Of a stretch of DNA of 64,000 nucleotides, positions 44,796 through 56,121 are shown in pieces (within the stretch, counting starts at the first letter, position 1; every line of letters starts with the position of its first letter). A model generated the notes under the pieces. That model searched no databases. It was not told the origin of the DNA and saw nothing but the letters and a program-made list of their open reading frames with translations. Position numbers and translations under genes: made by a program. Source of the DNA: Roseicitreum antarcticum. GTDB taxonomy: Bacteria; Pseudomonadota; Alphaproteobacteria; Rhodobacterales; Rhodobacteraceae. Location of the stretch: the NCBI RefSeq assembly GCF_014681765.1, contig NZ_CP061500.1, positions 62,001-126,000 of the forward strand, read 5' to 3'.

Positions 44796-45467
44796 ATGCG
44801 CCTGCGCACCGGTATCCTCGTAGCAATTGTCGCACTCGGGCTCGTCGCTCTCGGGGTGTGGTGGTTTGCGCCGTCGATGCTGGTTGATGCCCAGCAGCTT
44901 CTGGACCGCGAAGCGCTTGAAAAATTGGTAGCGCGCGCGGGCCTCTGGGGCCCCCTATTGATCATCAGCCTCATGACCGTTGCGGTGGTCGCCAGTCCCA
45001 TTCCGAGCGCACCGATCGCATTGGCCGCAGGTGCTGCCTATGGGCATGTCTGGGGCACCATTCAGGTCGTGATCGGGGCCGAGCTTGGGGCGCTGATTGC
45101 CTTCGGTCTGGCACGGGTTCTGGGGCATGATGTCTTGCGGCGGGTTTTCGGCACTTCTGTCGATGCAGGGCTGCTCGGATCGCAGAACGCGCTGACGGGA
45201 ACGGTATTCGCAAGCCGCCTGATGCCGTTCGTATCCTTCGACATCATCAGCTACGCGGCAGGGCTCAGCCGCCTGCACGCCTGGCGTTTCGCACTGGCGA
45301 CGCTGGCAGGCATCATTCCAGCGAGTTTTGTCCTCGCGCATTTTGGCGGTGAGGCAGTCAGTGGTGACATTGGTCGGACCACATGGGCGGTGCTGGGTCT
45401 CGGCCTGATCACCGGTTTGCCCCTGCTCTGGATCGCGACACGGCGGCAAGCCGGGAAGGAAACCTGA
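44796..45467 (+). CDS. VTT/TVP38-DedA-type membrane protein
   Basis: A 223-residue protein with about five membrane segments. The VTT domain shows GPLLIISLMTVAVVASPIPS, AAGAAYGHVWGTI and GALIAFGLARVLGHD, and SRLMPFVSFDIISYAAG follows, the usual conserved block. Members move lipids or act in metal stress. It overlaps the next gene by one base (TGATG). Confidence 0.9.
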   Translation: MRLRTGILVAIVALGLVALGVWWFAPSMLVDAQQLLDREALEKLVARAGLWGPLLIISLMTVAVVASPIPSAPIALAAGAAYGHVWGTIQVVIGAELGALIAFGLARVLGHDVLRRVFGTSVDAGLLGSQNALTGTVFASRLMPFVSFDIISYAAGLSRLHAWRFALATLAGIIPASFVLAHFGGEAVSGDIGRTTWAVLGLGLITGLPLLWIATRRQAGKET

Positions 45468-46780
45468 TGGCGGAAGGCTACAAAGAGAACAGCATCACCC
45501 TGCCCGGCGCGGTTGCAATGGGTACTGGCGTGATGATCGGTGCGGGCATCTTCGCCCTGACAGGACAGATTGCCGAACTTGCGGGACCCCTGTTTCCGCT
45601 GTCGTTCGTCGCGGGGGCGATCGTGACCGCGTTCAGCGCTTACACCTACATCAAGATGTCGAACGCCTTTCCGTCCGCAGGCGGCATCGGGATGATCCTG
45701 AAGAAAGCCTACGGGCCGACGACGATTGCGGCAGGTGCAGCGCTCCTGATGACCCTGTCGATGGTCATCGCCGAAAGCCTCGTCGCCCGGACCTTCGGCA
45801 CTTACACGCTGCGGGCCTTTGGCGGCGACCCGGACAGCGTCCTCGTCCCAATCATCGGCGTCGGGCTGATCGTCGTTGCTTATCTTGTGAACGTCTCCGG
45901 CAGCCGCTCGGTCGGGCTTCTGTCTATCATCATGGCCGTGATCAAGGTCGGCGGCATTGCGCTGTTCGGTGTCGCAGGCCTATGGGCGAGCGGCCTTACC
46001 TTCGAGGCATCCAGCGGCGATACGGGTGCCACCGGCTTTGTGGCTTCCGTCGCGCTGTCGATCCTCGCCTTCAAGGGCTTCACCACCATCACCAACAGCG
46101 GGGCCGAGGTCACCGAGCCACACCGCAACGTGGGCCGGGCCATCGTGCTGTCCATCGCAATCTGCGTGATCGTCTATCTGCTCGTCGCCTTCGCAGTCGG
46201 CTCCAGCTTGCCAATCGACCGCATCGTGGCGGCCAAGGACTATGCCCTTGCCGAGGCGGCCCGGCCCGCGCTCGGGCAGACCGGCTTCTATCTGACCGTA
46301 GCGTTGGCGCTTGTGGCCACGGCCTCCGGGTTGATCGCGAGCGTCTTCGCGGTGTCCCGGATGCTGGCCATGCTGACCGATATGGAGATGATCCCGCACA
46401 GCCATTTCGGAATGCCCGGCACGATCAAAGACCACACTTTGGTATACACCGTCGTGATCGCAGGTTTTCTGACGGTCTTCTTCGACCTCAGCCGCATCGC
46501 CTCGCTCGGCGCGTTCTTCTATCTGGTGATGGACATGATCATTCACGCGGGCGTCTACCGAAACCTCCGTCACGACATCGGGGCGCGGGGGTGGGTCATG
46601 TTGACGGCGATCGTGCTGGACGCCGTGGTCCTGACCGCCTTCGCGGCGATGAAATGGCAGTCAGATCCGCTGATCGTCATACTTGGCGTCATCGGCATGG
46701 CATTGGTGTTCGCGTTCGTGGGCGTCTTTCTCGCTCGCAATCCCGTAGGCGAGAACGATCACGATCAGCATAAAAAATAG
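45467..46780 (+). CDS. APC-family amino acid permease-like protein
   Basis: A 437-residue transporter with about 12 membrane segments. The N-terminal signature GVMIGAGIFALTG (TM1) and GFTTITNSGAEVTEPHRNVG are characteristic of the APC superfamily. The ATG at 45467 overlaps the VTT stop. Its substrate is unknown; its placement in a copper cluster is unusual. It is the last gene before the CopA-type ATPase and its putative operator. Confidence 0.9.
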   Translation: MAEGYKENSITLPGAVAMGTGVMIGAGIFALTGQIAELAGPLFPLSFVAGAIVTAFSAYTYIKMSNAFPSAGGIGMILKKAYGPTTIAAGAALLMTLSMVIAESLVARTFGTYTLRAFGGDPDSVLVPIIGVGLIVVAYLVNVSGSRSVGLLSIIMAVIKVGGIALFGVAGLWASGLTFEASSGDTGATGFVASVALSILAFKGFTTITNSGAEVTEPHRNVGRAIVLSIAICVIVYLLVAFAVGSSLPIDRIVAAKDYALAEAARPALGQTGFYLTVALALVATASGLIASVFAVSRMLAMLTDMEMIPHSHFGMPGTIKDHTLVYTVVIAGFLTVFFDLSRIASLGAFFYLVMDMIIHAGVYRNLRHDIGARGWVMLTAIVLDAVVLTAFAAMKWQSDPLIVILGVIGMALVFAFVGVFLARNPVGENDHDQHKK

Positions 46781-46781
46781 C

Positions 46782-46806
46782 TTGAGGTTCCAGTGACTGG
46801 ATGCCT
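46782..46806 (+). promoter_or_regulatory. MerR/CueR-type operator-promoter
   Basis: TTGAGGTTCCAGTGACTGGA followed by TGCCT has a -35-like TTGAGG and an inverted repeat TGAGGTTCCAGT / ACTGGATGCCTCA. Position and symmetry match MerR-family copper promoters with a long spacer. It lies 36 bases upstream of the ATPase start. No MerR regulator is in this window, so a chromosomal or off-window CueR would be required. Confidence 0.55.
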
Positions 46807-46841
46807 CACGCTAAAACAAGTCAAAAGAAAGTTGGCAGGAT

Positions 46842-49175
<2,334 letters not shown>

Positions 49176-49198
49176 GCAAACCAAAAAAGGAGATACGC

Positions 49199-49396
49199 AT
49201 GACAACGTTCCACATTCCCGACATGAGTTGCGGCCATTGCAAGGCGACGGTCGAAAAGACCATCCATGCTCTCGACCCGGCGGCACAGATCGCGTTCGAC
49301 ATGGCGGCGCGACGGATATCGGTCGAGAGCAGCACTGACGCGGCGCATGTTCAGGCTGCCTTGGCTGAGGCCGGATATCCTGTGGCTTCGACCTGA
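49199..49396 (+). CDS. copZ: CopZ-like copper chaperone (HMA domain)
   Basis: A 65-residue HMA protein with the MxCxxC motif (IPDMSCGHCKATVEKTI) and a typical beta-alpha-beta-beta-alpha-beta length. AAAAAAGGAGA precedes the ATG. It delivers Cu(I) to the ATPase encoded immediately upstream, which itself lacks an HMA domain. Confidence 0.93.
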   Translation: MTTFHIPDMSCGHCKATVEKTIHALDPAAQIAFDMAARRISVESSTDAAHVQAALAEAGYPVAST

Positions 49397-49434
49397 GTTG
49401 TCTTGATCTGGCCGCCCGGATCTATGCCGTCCCG

Positions 49435-49878
49435 TCAACTTTCGTCGGACGTGCTCCGCTCCGCCTGATACTGCCGCTCGCGCTCGGGCCAGTGCGATTT
49501 GATGTAGGTTAGGATGTCCGCGATCTCATCGGCATTCAGCACGTCGCCAAACCCCGGCATGCCGCTGTCGAAGGCCACTCCCATCTGAGTAAGCGCCTCC
49601 GCGCCACCATAGGTGATATAGGCGATCAGATCGGCGTCGGAATGATGCCAGGTATGGCCGGTGGCGTCATGGGGTGGCGCGGGGAGACGCCCGTCAGACC
49701 CCGCGCTTTGCCAGTCCGGCTGACCCTTCAGATTTCCGCCATGGCAGGCTGCGCAGTTCGCGTCGTACAGGACGCGGCCGCGCGCCACTGCGGCACCGTC
49801 GCGCGCAAACAGATGGATCGCGGCCCAGACGGTACCCAAGATGGCGACCCCTGCAAGCATGAGTATGCCGAGCCTCAC
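49435..49878 (-). CDS. c-type cytochrome 1 (single heme)
   Basis: A 147-residue protein with an N-terminal membrane anchor ([20 protein letters not shown]) and the heme motif CAACHGG. The axial Met is probably in [10 protein letters not shown]. Start at the GTG 49878 gives the normal anchor; the open frame upstream overlaps the end of the other cytochrome. Followed by a convergent copZ. Probably a periplasmic electron carrier with the multicopper oxidase. Confidence 0.8.
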   Translation of the reverse strand: MRLGILMLAGVAILGTVWAAIHLFARDGAAVARGRVLYDANCAACHGGNLKGQPDWQSAGSDGRLPAPPHDATGHTWHHSDADLIAYITYGGAEALTQMGVAFDSGMPGFGDVLNADEIADILTYIKSHWPERERQYQAERSTSDES

Positions 49879-49927
49879 ATCGGTTCTCTGGGTGAATTGA
49901 AACGCGCCGGGCTGGAAGTCCGCCGCA

Positions 49928-50380
49928 TCAGTTGATCCCGTTGGCACGCTGCAACTCGCGCACGTAAGCAACGATCGCACCGAGTTCTCCATCCGTCAGG
50001 CGTTGCTCGACCGGTGGCATGTCGCCGAACGGCCAGTGATGCGCTCGTACCCCGTTCCGCGCCGCCAGAACGAAGGCCATGTCCCCGTGGTGGCCGGGCT
50101 CGTAGATGCGATGCACCAGCGGCGGCGCGACGCCGTCTTGCCCGGCGGCATTCGTGCCATGGCAGGAAGCGCAGACCGCGTTGAAATAAGTTTCGCCTTG
50201 CTGCGCCATGGCCGAAAGCCCCTCGGGCACGACGACATCCGCCAAAGAAGCTCCTGCGATCTGCGCGCCGTCCGGGGCAGAGGCGGAAACCGGTTCTTCG
50301 GTAGTCTGGCCTTGTGTCCAATACCAACCCGCCACGGCGATGATGGCGACGACAAGTGCGCCGATGAGTCCCTTGTTCAT
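49928..50380 (-). CDS. c-type cytochrome 2 (single heme)
   Basis: A 150-residue protein with an N-terminal anchor or signal ([20 protein letters not shown]) and CASCHG heme motif. A probable axial Met is in [15 protein letters not shown] ribosome site precedes the ATG. It lies between the multicopper oxidase and cytochrome 1 on the same strand, so they may be one operon for periplasmic copper or electron handling. Confidence 0.9.
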   Translation of the reverse strand: MNKGLIGALVVAIIAVAGWYWTQGQTTEEPVSASAPDGAQIAGASLADVVVPEGLSAMAQQGETYFNAVCASCHGTNAAGQDGVAPPLVHRIYEPGHHGDMAFVLAARNGVRAHHWPFGDMPPVEQRLTDGELGAIVAYVRELQRANGIN

Positions 50381-50516
50381 GTTAGATCTCCAATTTATCT
50401 TCGCCGATCATGCGGCGTCTGTGCGGCTCTCTTGCGGTCGGCTCCTGACCGCCCTGGTGAGGCGCACTGTGAATGTGTTTGCCACCAGGTGGCGTCTTGC
50501 TTCGGTGGCCGATGTA

Positions 50517-52031
50517 TCAGGCTGAGACGGCGAACTCGGTCATCATGCCGGTGAACAGATGCGGCATGTGGTGGCAATGCAGCATCCAGCGCGCGGCCTC
50601 GCCGGCATCCAGCGCGACCGTCACCATCGTCATCGGCGGCACATAGACCGTATCGCGGATCGCACCGTCCAGGCTGCGTCCGTTGACGTTCACCACCTGG
50701 AACACGTGCCCGTGCAGGTGCATCGGATGCCCCATCATCGACATGTTGTGGAACGTCAGATGCACCCGCTCGCCGCTTCTGGCGGTGATCGGCGTGTGGC
50801 TGCCCCAGACCTGTCCGTTTATGGTCCAGAGGTAAGGCTGCATCGCACCGCCCAGCATGATCATGTGGGATCGGTCCACCGGACGCGGCACCAGCGAGGG
50901 GTCACCTTCCGCCCGTACCGCCCGCAGCAGCATCTCCTGCGCGAGATCGATATCGAATGCACCGCTGTCGGTCTCGGCCAGATCATCGATCCGCCGCACT
51001 TCCGCACCTGCGGAGGCGAGAATGATGCCTGTGCGTTCTCGTGCGCCTTCGCGCAGGGCGAGGATCGGGAAGGCCCCCGCTTCCGGCAGATCAATTTCCA
51101 CATCAAGACGCTGCGCCATGGCAAGACCGAAGCGTGTGCCCGCCACCGGCTCAACGCCGTGACCATCCACCGCCACAAGACGCGCAGAAACCCCGCCTGT
51201 GTCGATCCAGAAGGACGTTGCTGCGGCGGCATTAATCACCCGCAACAGAACGCGGCCCCTGCGTTCGACCGTGACCACCTCGGGGTCGGCGAGCGTGCGG
51301 TCATTGGCAAGATAGGCGTCGAAGTCAAAGTCGTTCAGGTCCATGACCATTCCGCCAGAGCCCATCCCGCCCATGGTCATCCCGGGCATGGACATGCCGG
51401 AATGGTCCATGCCAGACATGCCGCTCAGGTTCTGCGCCGGAGCGTCCACTTCGCCCATGTCGTGATGCACGGCGCCTCCCGTGATCTCGGCCATAACCTC
51501 GGCCGCGGGACGGAAGGAGAAATCATGCAGGAACATCACCACCTCCTGGCGGTCGGCCGTCAGGTCCTCGGGCCTGCGCACGATCAGCGGAGCCGCAAGC
51601 AGGTTCATCTCCTGCACCGGAACATGGCTGTGCATCCAATGCGTTCCGGGCATCGGCGCATAGTCGTAACTGCGCATCTCGCCTTGCTGCAAAAGCGACA
51701 TCGGCAGGTTCGGCACGCCGTCCTGTGCGTTGGGCGGGATCTGACCGTGCCAGTGGATGATCGTTTCCTCGTCCAAAGCATTGGTCAGATCCACGCGGAA
51801 TCTCTGACCGGGGTCGAGGATCAGCCCTTGCCTGCCCGCTTCATTGGTCAGGCCCATGACGGTGGCGGCGCGACCACCGACGTCGATCACCCGCGTCTGT
51901 GCTGTCAGGGTAAGGGGTCTAGTTTGCGCGAGGGCCAAACGCGGCAAGGCGGTGGTGGCAGCCAAGGCTGCGGATGCAGCCAGAAAGCCGCGGCGTGTCA
52001 GTTCATGTCTCATTTTGAATAAATCCATCAT
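50517..52031 (-). CDS. Multicopper oxidase (CopA/CueO type)
   Basis: A 504-residue exported oxidase with a Tat signal (LTRRGFLAASAALAATTALP). All copper-site motifs are present: HWHGQIPP, WMHSHVP, HPMHLHGHVF and WMLHCHHMPH. A Met-rich insert (HSGMSMPGMTMGGMGSGGM) is typical of copper-tolerance oxidases and may bind Cu(I). The start is uncertain between 52031 (MMDLFK) and 52013 (MRHELTRR); both keep the Tat signal. It oxidises periplasmic Cu(I) and may use the neighbouring cytochromes. A short GCCCC/GGGGC hairpin overlaps the first start. Confidence 0.93.
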   Translation of the reverse strand: MMDLFKMRHELTRRGFLAASAALAATTALPRLALAQTRPLTLTAQTRVIDVGGRAATVMGLTNEAGRQGLILDPGQRFRVDLTNALDEETIIHWHGQIPPNAQDGVPNLPMSLLQQGEMRSYDYAPMPGTHWMHSHVPVQEMNLLAAPLIVRRPEDLTADRQEVVMFLHDFSFRPAAEVMAEITGGAVHHDMGEVDAPAQNLSGMSGMDHSGMSMPGMTMGGMGSGGMVMDLNDFDFDAYLANDRTLADPEVVTVERRGRVLLRVINAAAATSFWIDTGGVSARLVAVDGHGVEPVAGTRFGLAMAQRLDVEIDLPEAGAFPILALREGARERTGIILASAGAEVRRIDDLAETDSGAFDIDLAQEMLLRAVRAEGDPSLVPRPVDRSHMIMLGGAMQPYLWTINGQVWGSHTPITARSGERVHLTFHNMSMMGHPMHLHGHVFQVVNVNGRSLDGAIRDTVYVPPMTMVTVALDAGEAARWMLHCHHMPHLFTGMMTEFAVSA

Positions 52032-52087
52032 GCCCCCAAAGGGGCGCATCGGTCAGAAGCCGTAGTACGGCTCCGCGCGTTAACCGT

Positions 52088-52447
52088 TCAGATGGATTTG
52101 GGAGGGCGGTCGGCCGGATCGCCGGAGCGCCCGCGCAAAACGAGTGACACCGTAGCCCGATGCGAAATCGGGCGAAATGCGATTGGAGCTGCGTCCGAAG
52201 ACGTAAACCAGGTTGCAATCGATCCGAGACAGGCGATTGCACAGCCTCCGGACATTGCATGATCGGGACCGCCGCAATGCTCCATCGCATCGGAATGCCC
52301 ACTCACCACAGTTTGTTCATTGTGACAAGACACCGACGTTTTCGGCATCTCGCCAGCCATTGTCGCATGCGGAAGGACGCCGAAAAATGCGACGGCAATC
52401 ACAAGCAAGAGAGAAAAGAGATGTCTCGGCATTGAACATTTCTGCAT
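52088..52447 (-). CDS. Secreted Cys/His-containing protein
   Basis: A 119-residue protein with a signal peptide (MPRHLFSLLLVIAVAFFGVL, from residue 6) and a mature part with three His and five Cys residues near its start (SCHNEQT, EHCGGPDHAMSGGCAIACLG). It ends RPPKSI, as in small DUF2946-like copper proteins. It is upstream of the multicopper oxidase on the same strand. A metal-binding or sensing role is likely but inferred. Confidence 0.7.
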   Translation of the reverse strand: MQKCSMPRHLFSLLLVIAVAFFGVLPHATMAGEMPKTSVSCHNEQTVVSGHSDAMEHCGGPDHAMSGGCAIACLGSIATWFTSSDAAPIAFRPISHRATVSLVLRGRSGDPADRPPKSI

Positions 52448-52609
52448 AAAGTTAGCGAATATCTAGGACTTGCCGGGGTTTTCCGCAAGACACGATGCCG
52501 TTTACAATAATTTGTCCCTGATCCCGTTCAGGCAGTTTGATAGAGCGATTATTCAAACACGCCCTGAGATACGAAGACATTGTATCCTTCCACCGCATGA
52601 TTGACCCAT
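52448..52609. other. Spacer between copper island and plasmid core
   Basis: This is AT-richer than its surroundings. It includes a CTTGC/GCAAG inverted pair around 52468-52490 that could belong to the promoter of the secreted protein gene. I see no gene. Confidence 0.4.
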
Positions 52610-53254
52610 TTACCCAAACCTTCGCCCAGCCTCAGTAAAGGTGTATTCGTTCACAATGATCCCCTCCTCGATGGCCTCGTCGGAGGTGAGGTGATCGTAT
52701 TCAGCCTGCAGCTGGCCATAGAGCCAGCGTGCGAGGTCACGCAGCGCTTCAGTGACGATCTCTTCGGTGCCGTCGGTTGGCGGCTGCCAGGTCGGGCTGT
52801 CGCGGGTGACATCCACGGACATGGTGTATTCGTGGTAGTAACGGCCCCGGTGGCTTGCCTCGGCTGAGAGCTGATAGAAGTTCCGCCGCTGGATGGCCTG
52901 CAGCCGGTCGGCAATGCCGTGCAGGGTGACGTCCTGCGGGGCATAGTCGCGGATGCGCTTGGTCGCGCCCTTGGCATGGCAGAAAAAACCCTCGAAGCAA
53001 GCTCCATCACCCTGCGACCAGAACCCCGAAAACCAGATGCAGGGCTTTCGGCGCGTGCCCCCGCCCATCAACCGGACGGGCGTGGTTTTCAAGTGGATGC
53101 CGAGGATTTCGCAGATGCGCTCGAAATCCTCATAAACCGCATCCCACCAGTCGTCATGTGGCCCCAATTCACGATACCAACTGCGGGCCAAGTCTTTGGC
53201 AGCATCAGAAAGCTCCGCAAACTGATAAACCGTTGTGCAGATGACATCAGACAT
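52610..53254 (-). CDS. Plasmid core protein, unknown
   Basis: A 214-residue protein rich in aromatic residues (SWYRELGPHDDWWDAVYEDF; CIWFSGFWSQGDGACFEGFF). Homologues on related plasmids are sometimes labelled as antitoxin of a stability system, but I see no supporting motif. It overlaps the next gene by eight bases, so it belongs to the core operon. Confidence 0.75.
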   Translation of the reverse strand: MSDVICTTVYQFAELSDAAKDLARSWYRELGPHDDWWDAVYEDFERICEILGIHLKTTPVRLMGGGTRRKPCIWFSGFWSQGDGACFEGFFCHAKGATKRIRDYAPQDVTLHGIADRLQAIQRRNFYQLSAEASHRGRYYHEYTMSVDVTRDSPTWQPPTDGTEEIVTEALRDLARWLYGQLQAEYDHLTSDEAIEEGIIVNEYTFTEAGRRFG

Positions 53255-53666
53255 CGACGCCCTCCCCGTTCAGCGCGGCGGCAAGCCACTCATTGGTATT
53301 GGTCCAGCCGATTGTCGTCCGCGCGCCGAGATCGATGACATGTGCGCCACCGCCGAATGCATCCAGTCGGGGGCGGGAACAGGTGTTGGCATACTCAAAT
53401 CCCCAGAGGCCGGTCAGATCGAGATCTGCGGCAACGCGCAGTACAAAGGCGATAACGCTTTCGACGTCACCGCTGTCGTCGTCGTGGATCCAGAGGATGC
53501 TGCTGTCGGGTCCGTCTTGTCGTGACAAGTCAAAGCCACTGAACCGAGGATCGTCGGTCAAATCATCCTCGTCGCGTAATTGGACAAAGAGGTCCATCGC
53601 ACGGATGGCGTTTGCAGATGTGCCCACATCGATGAGGCACGAGAAGTGGGTGAAATAGTCAGCCAT
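53247..53666 (-). CDS. Plasmid core protein, unknown
   Basis: A 139-residue acidic protein (MADYFTHFSCLIDVGTSANA; ILWIHDDDSGDVESVIAFVL). No recognised domain. The ATG at 53666 follows TGGAGACCCC. It overlaps the 214-residue gene and is in line with the rest of the minus-strand core block. Confidence 0.75.
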   Translation of the reverse strand: MADYFTHFSCLIDVGTSANAIRAMDLFVQLRDEDDLTDDPRFSGFDLSRQDGPDSSILWIHDDDSGDVESVIAFVLRVAADLDLTGLWGFEYANTCSRPRLDAFGGGAHVIDLGARTTIGWTNTNEWLAAALNGEGVDV

Positions 53667-53750
53667 GGGGGTCTCCAGATGGAAAGAACCCGGCCGAGGG
53701 GCCGGGCAAAGTTTGGGGATGGACGGTATTGGTGCGGTAGAACCCGACGA

Positions 53751-53948
53751 TCAGCCTGATCGTGGTTCCGCAGGTGTTTGCCGCGCCGCATGCTGGTCGA
53801 GCATGTCGCGGTAAAAGCGCTTGCGCGCCTCCCGAAAGCTACGCACCGCCAACGTGTCAGGATGAAGTGCTCGGATCGCCGCACGGACGACGGCTAACCG
53901 CGACGCCTTCGGCGGCAGGCCGAGGCGCAGATAGGCGGGGTCGGTCAT
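53751..53948 (-). CDS. Small protein, J-like helical start
   Basis: A 65-residue basic protein (MTDPAYLRLGLPPKASRLAV, then ALHPDTLAVRSFREARKRFY). The HPD motif and the two-helix spacing recall a J domain, but the protein is short and I do not insist on it. It starts one base before the end of the DUF6915 gene. Confidence 0.6.
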   Translation of the reverse strand: MTDPAYLRLGLPPKASRLAVVRAAIRALHPDTLAVRSFREARKRFYRDMLDQHAARQTPAEPRSG

Positions 53949-53949
53949 T

Positions 53950-54327
53950 TCATGTGCCCTCCGCCACGAGTGAGGCGATGTGTGGATCGACCAGCGCCTC
54001 GAGTTTTTCAGCCCGGCCCATCCACGGCTCGGGTCGGATCGCTTTAACCCAGTCCGCAAAGCTCGGAATGAAGCCAAGGTCTTCCTTCACGTGCTGCTCG
54101 CCCACCCAGCGAGTCGGGATGATCCGGCCCGTCGATAGGGTCAGCGTCGGACCGAAGATCGTCTCGGCCATGAAGATGCCCTCTGCATGGTGACGCAGAG
54201 CGCGGTGCCGGAAGTCTGCGGTGATCTCCTTGGATGCGTCAAACCAGGTGTGCACGGCCAAGAAATCGTCGACAGTGCCGCCCCATTTCTTCACCGAGGA
54301 CAACGCGTGGTGATAGGGATGTGCCAT
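53950..54327 (-). CDS. DUF6915 family protein
   Basis: A 125-residue protein starting MAHPYHHALSSVKKWGGTVD with the His-rich DFRHRALRHHAEGIFMAE, the signature of DUF6915. A GGAGG ribosome site precedes the ATG at 54327. Common in plasmid and phage-like core blocks. Function unknown. Confidence 0.8.
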   Translation of the reverse strand: MAHPYHHALSSVKKWGGTVDDFLAVHTWFDASKEITADFRHRALRHHAEGIFMAETIFGPTLTLSTGRIIPTRWVGEQHVKEDLGFIPSFADWVKAIRPEPWMGRAEKLEALVDPHIASLVAEGT

Positions 54328-54337
54328 GCTCGCCTCC

Positions 54338-54829
54338 TTAAAAGTCGTGGGCGTAGAGTTCGGACGAGATGAAGCGCTCGTTGAACTCCAGATGGATGCA
54401 GCGGGCACTGGCATCGAAGCAGAACTCTCCATAGGCACCGTCGTTGTTTTCCCAGCCGCCATGGGTGTCGCTGAGGAAATCGTAGGCCAGCTGCTCGACA
54501 ACATCTTCGAGCGAGAGGTTCCGCATCTCCACCTCGGGGTCATCCCAGGTCAGCGCGGCATAGGCGATCTGGGTCTTGGGGAAGTCGACGGCCATCTCGC
54601 CCGCCCAGGCCGAAATGCTCTCGATCTGTCCGCTGTCGCCATAGCCGTCAAAGCTGACGGTGACATGGGTGATACCCGCCGCGGCAAGACCGTCGAAAAG
54701 GCGATTCTTGTTGGCTGGACGCAGGGCCGCGACCCGAGCATCGCGTTCTGCCTGTCGCGCCAGCATCGCGGCGAAATCGATCTTGGACGGCGCCATCGGG
54801 GCAGCGAGAGTAGGTTCAATCTGGGACAT
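54338..54829 (-). CDS. DUF6878 family protein
   Basis: A 163-residue protein with GITHVTVSFDGYGDSGQIES and EDVVEQLAYDFLSDTHGGWE, which match DUF6878. It is the first gene after leader element B (54874-54922) and may therefore start a sub-operon. Function unknown. Confidence 0.8.
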   Translation of the reverse strand: MSQIEPTLAAPMAPSKIDFAAMLARQAERDARVAALRPANKNRLFDGLAAAGITHVTVSFDGYGDSGQIESISAWAGEMAVDFPKTQIAYAALTWDDPEVEMRNLSLEDVVEQLAYDFLSDTHGGWENNDGAYGEFCFDASARCIHLEFNERFISSELYAHDF

Positions 54830-54873
54830 TGGTTTTCTCCTTGAAAGGTGGAAGGGTGTGAACCACGGGACTT

Positions 54874-54922
54874 TCTCTCATCCCCGAAAGGCTCAAACTT
54901 TCCCCTTCCCTCCTCTGGCTCT
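54874..54922 (-). promoter_or_regulatory. Shared 49-bp leader element B
   Basis: On the plus strand it begins TCTCTC and ends CCCTCCTCTGGCTCT, as in element A, with AAAGGCTCAAACTTTCCCC in between. It is 44 bases upstream of the DUF6878 start, against 43 for element A. Confidence 0.55.
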
Positions 54923-54928
54923 TAGGCG

Positions 54929-55447
54929 TCACGCGGCGATCTGCAGGGCGCGGGCTGCGAAAGCACGCCACAGCGGGTCAACAAGGCGCGCGTCAAAGAG
55001 ATCGGCGCGATGACGCAGCCGCTGCGCAAGATCAGGCTCGCGCCAGTCGGCGGCGCGGAGGGATTGCGCCCGCAACGCGCTCGCCTCACGCACCACCGCC
55101 CGGGCCTCGGCCGCGCTGGTCACCGGATGACACCACGCTACAGCGCCGTCACTGGCGGCTCCGGCCAGAACGAGGCGTTCATCGCGATCCAGGATCGCCA
55201 GGATTTGTGGCGCATCATCCGGCGTGACATGCTCTGCGTAATCGATCGCACCCCGCATGGCCTCGGCCAGACTGGCGAAACGATCGAGAACCTTTGGACG
55301 CGCCTGCCCCGACATCATGGCGGCAGGCACTTGGACTGCCATCGTAAGGGCGAAAGGCAAGCTTTGATCTGCAACGGCAGTCGGGAAGCTCGGCGGCAAG
55401 CCTGTTTTCTGCGTTGCCGGCGGGATCGAGAAGGGAAGGTCAAACAT
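54929..55447 (-). CDS. Plasmid core protein, unknown
   Basis: A 172-residue Ala-rich protein; start at MFDLPFSIPPATQKTGLPPS (55447), upstream frame not used. It contains ILAILDRDERLVLAGAASDG and a C-terminal helical part. Family not recognised. A third, weaker leader-like sequence (55476-55522) lies upstream. Confidence 0.65.
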   Translation of the reverse strand: MFDLPFSIPPATQKTGLPPSFPTAVADQSLPFALTMAVQVPAAMMSGQARPKVLDRFASLAEAMRGAIDYAEHVTPDDAPQILAILDRDERLVLAGAASDGAVAWCHPVTSAAEARAVVREASALRAQSLRAADWREPDLAQRLRHRADLFDARLVDPLWRAFAARALQIAA

Positions 55448-55557
55448 GTCAAAATCTCCGACGGCGCGGGAAGCCTCTCTCCCCGCCTCATCCGTCAAAA
55501 GTCAAACCACCGCCCTCTTCCTCGAAAAAGGCGACGGCGGTCGTTCAACGTGAGACG

Positions 55558-55998
55558 TCAGATCTTGCCGAGCCCCCGCAGGCTTAGCTCCGTTCCGGCC
55601 CCCACGATGATGTGGTCGTGCAGCGTCAGGCCGAGATACTTGCAGCCCTTCTGGATCTCCTTGGTCATGCTGAGATCGGCCTCCGACGGGCTCGGATCAC
55701 CTGAAGGATGATTGTGGATCAGAATCAGGGCACTGGCGTTCAGCATCAGTGCACGCTTGATCACTTCGCGCGGGTAGACCGGGACATGGTCCACCGTGCC
55801 GACCGCCATTCGCTCATCCGAGATGATGCGGTTCTTGCGGTCGAGATATAGAACATGGAACCGCTCGACTGGCCCGCGCACGGTGAGCGCGCAATAGTCA
55901 CGCACCGCCTGCCAGCTGCCGATGACCGGGTTCTGGCTGAGGTAACGACCCAGAATTTCGCGGGCGTTGAGGATGATTGTTTCTTCCTGTGGGGTCAT
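55558..55998 (-). CDS. RadC-like JAB-domain protein
   Basis: A 146-residue protein with the JAMM/MPN metal motif LILIHNHPSGDPSPSEAD (about residues 90-107) and a preceding FHVLYLDRKNRIISDE, as in RadC (YeeS-type) proteins of mobile elements. The ATG at 55998 is preferred (MTPQEETIILNAREILG). It lacks the N-terminal helix-hairpin-helix of chromosomal RadC. Exact role unknown. Confidence 0.92.
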   Translation of the reverse strand: MTPQEETIILNAREILGRYLSQNPVIGSWQAVRDYCALTVRGPVERFHVLYLDRKNRIISDERMAVGTVDHVPVYPREVIKRALMLNASALILIHNHPSGDPSPSEADLSMTKEIQKGCKYLGLTLHDHIIVGAGTELSLRGLGKI

Positions 55999-56121
55999 GG
56001 ATATCTCGATGAAATGAATGCGTCGCGGCCCCTGCCCTGTTTGGGGCGAGGCCATCGGCGCTTAAGGGGGAAAGGGGAGCGACCGCCGCAGATACAGGCG
56101 GTCGCTGACAATCGAGCGGCG

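Noticed and set aside
50559-52022. 487-codon open frame on the plus strand
   Set aside because: It is the antisense of the multicopper oxidase, is His/Arg rich without domains, and arises from the high-GC codon bias of the real gene.
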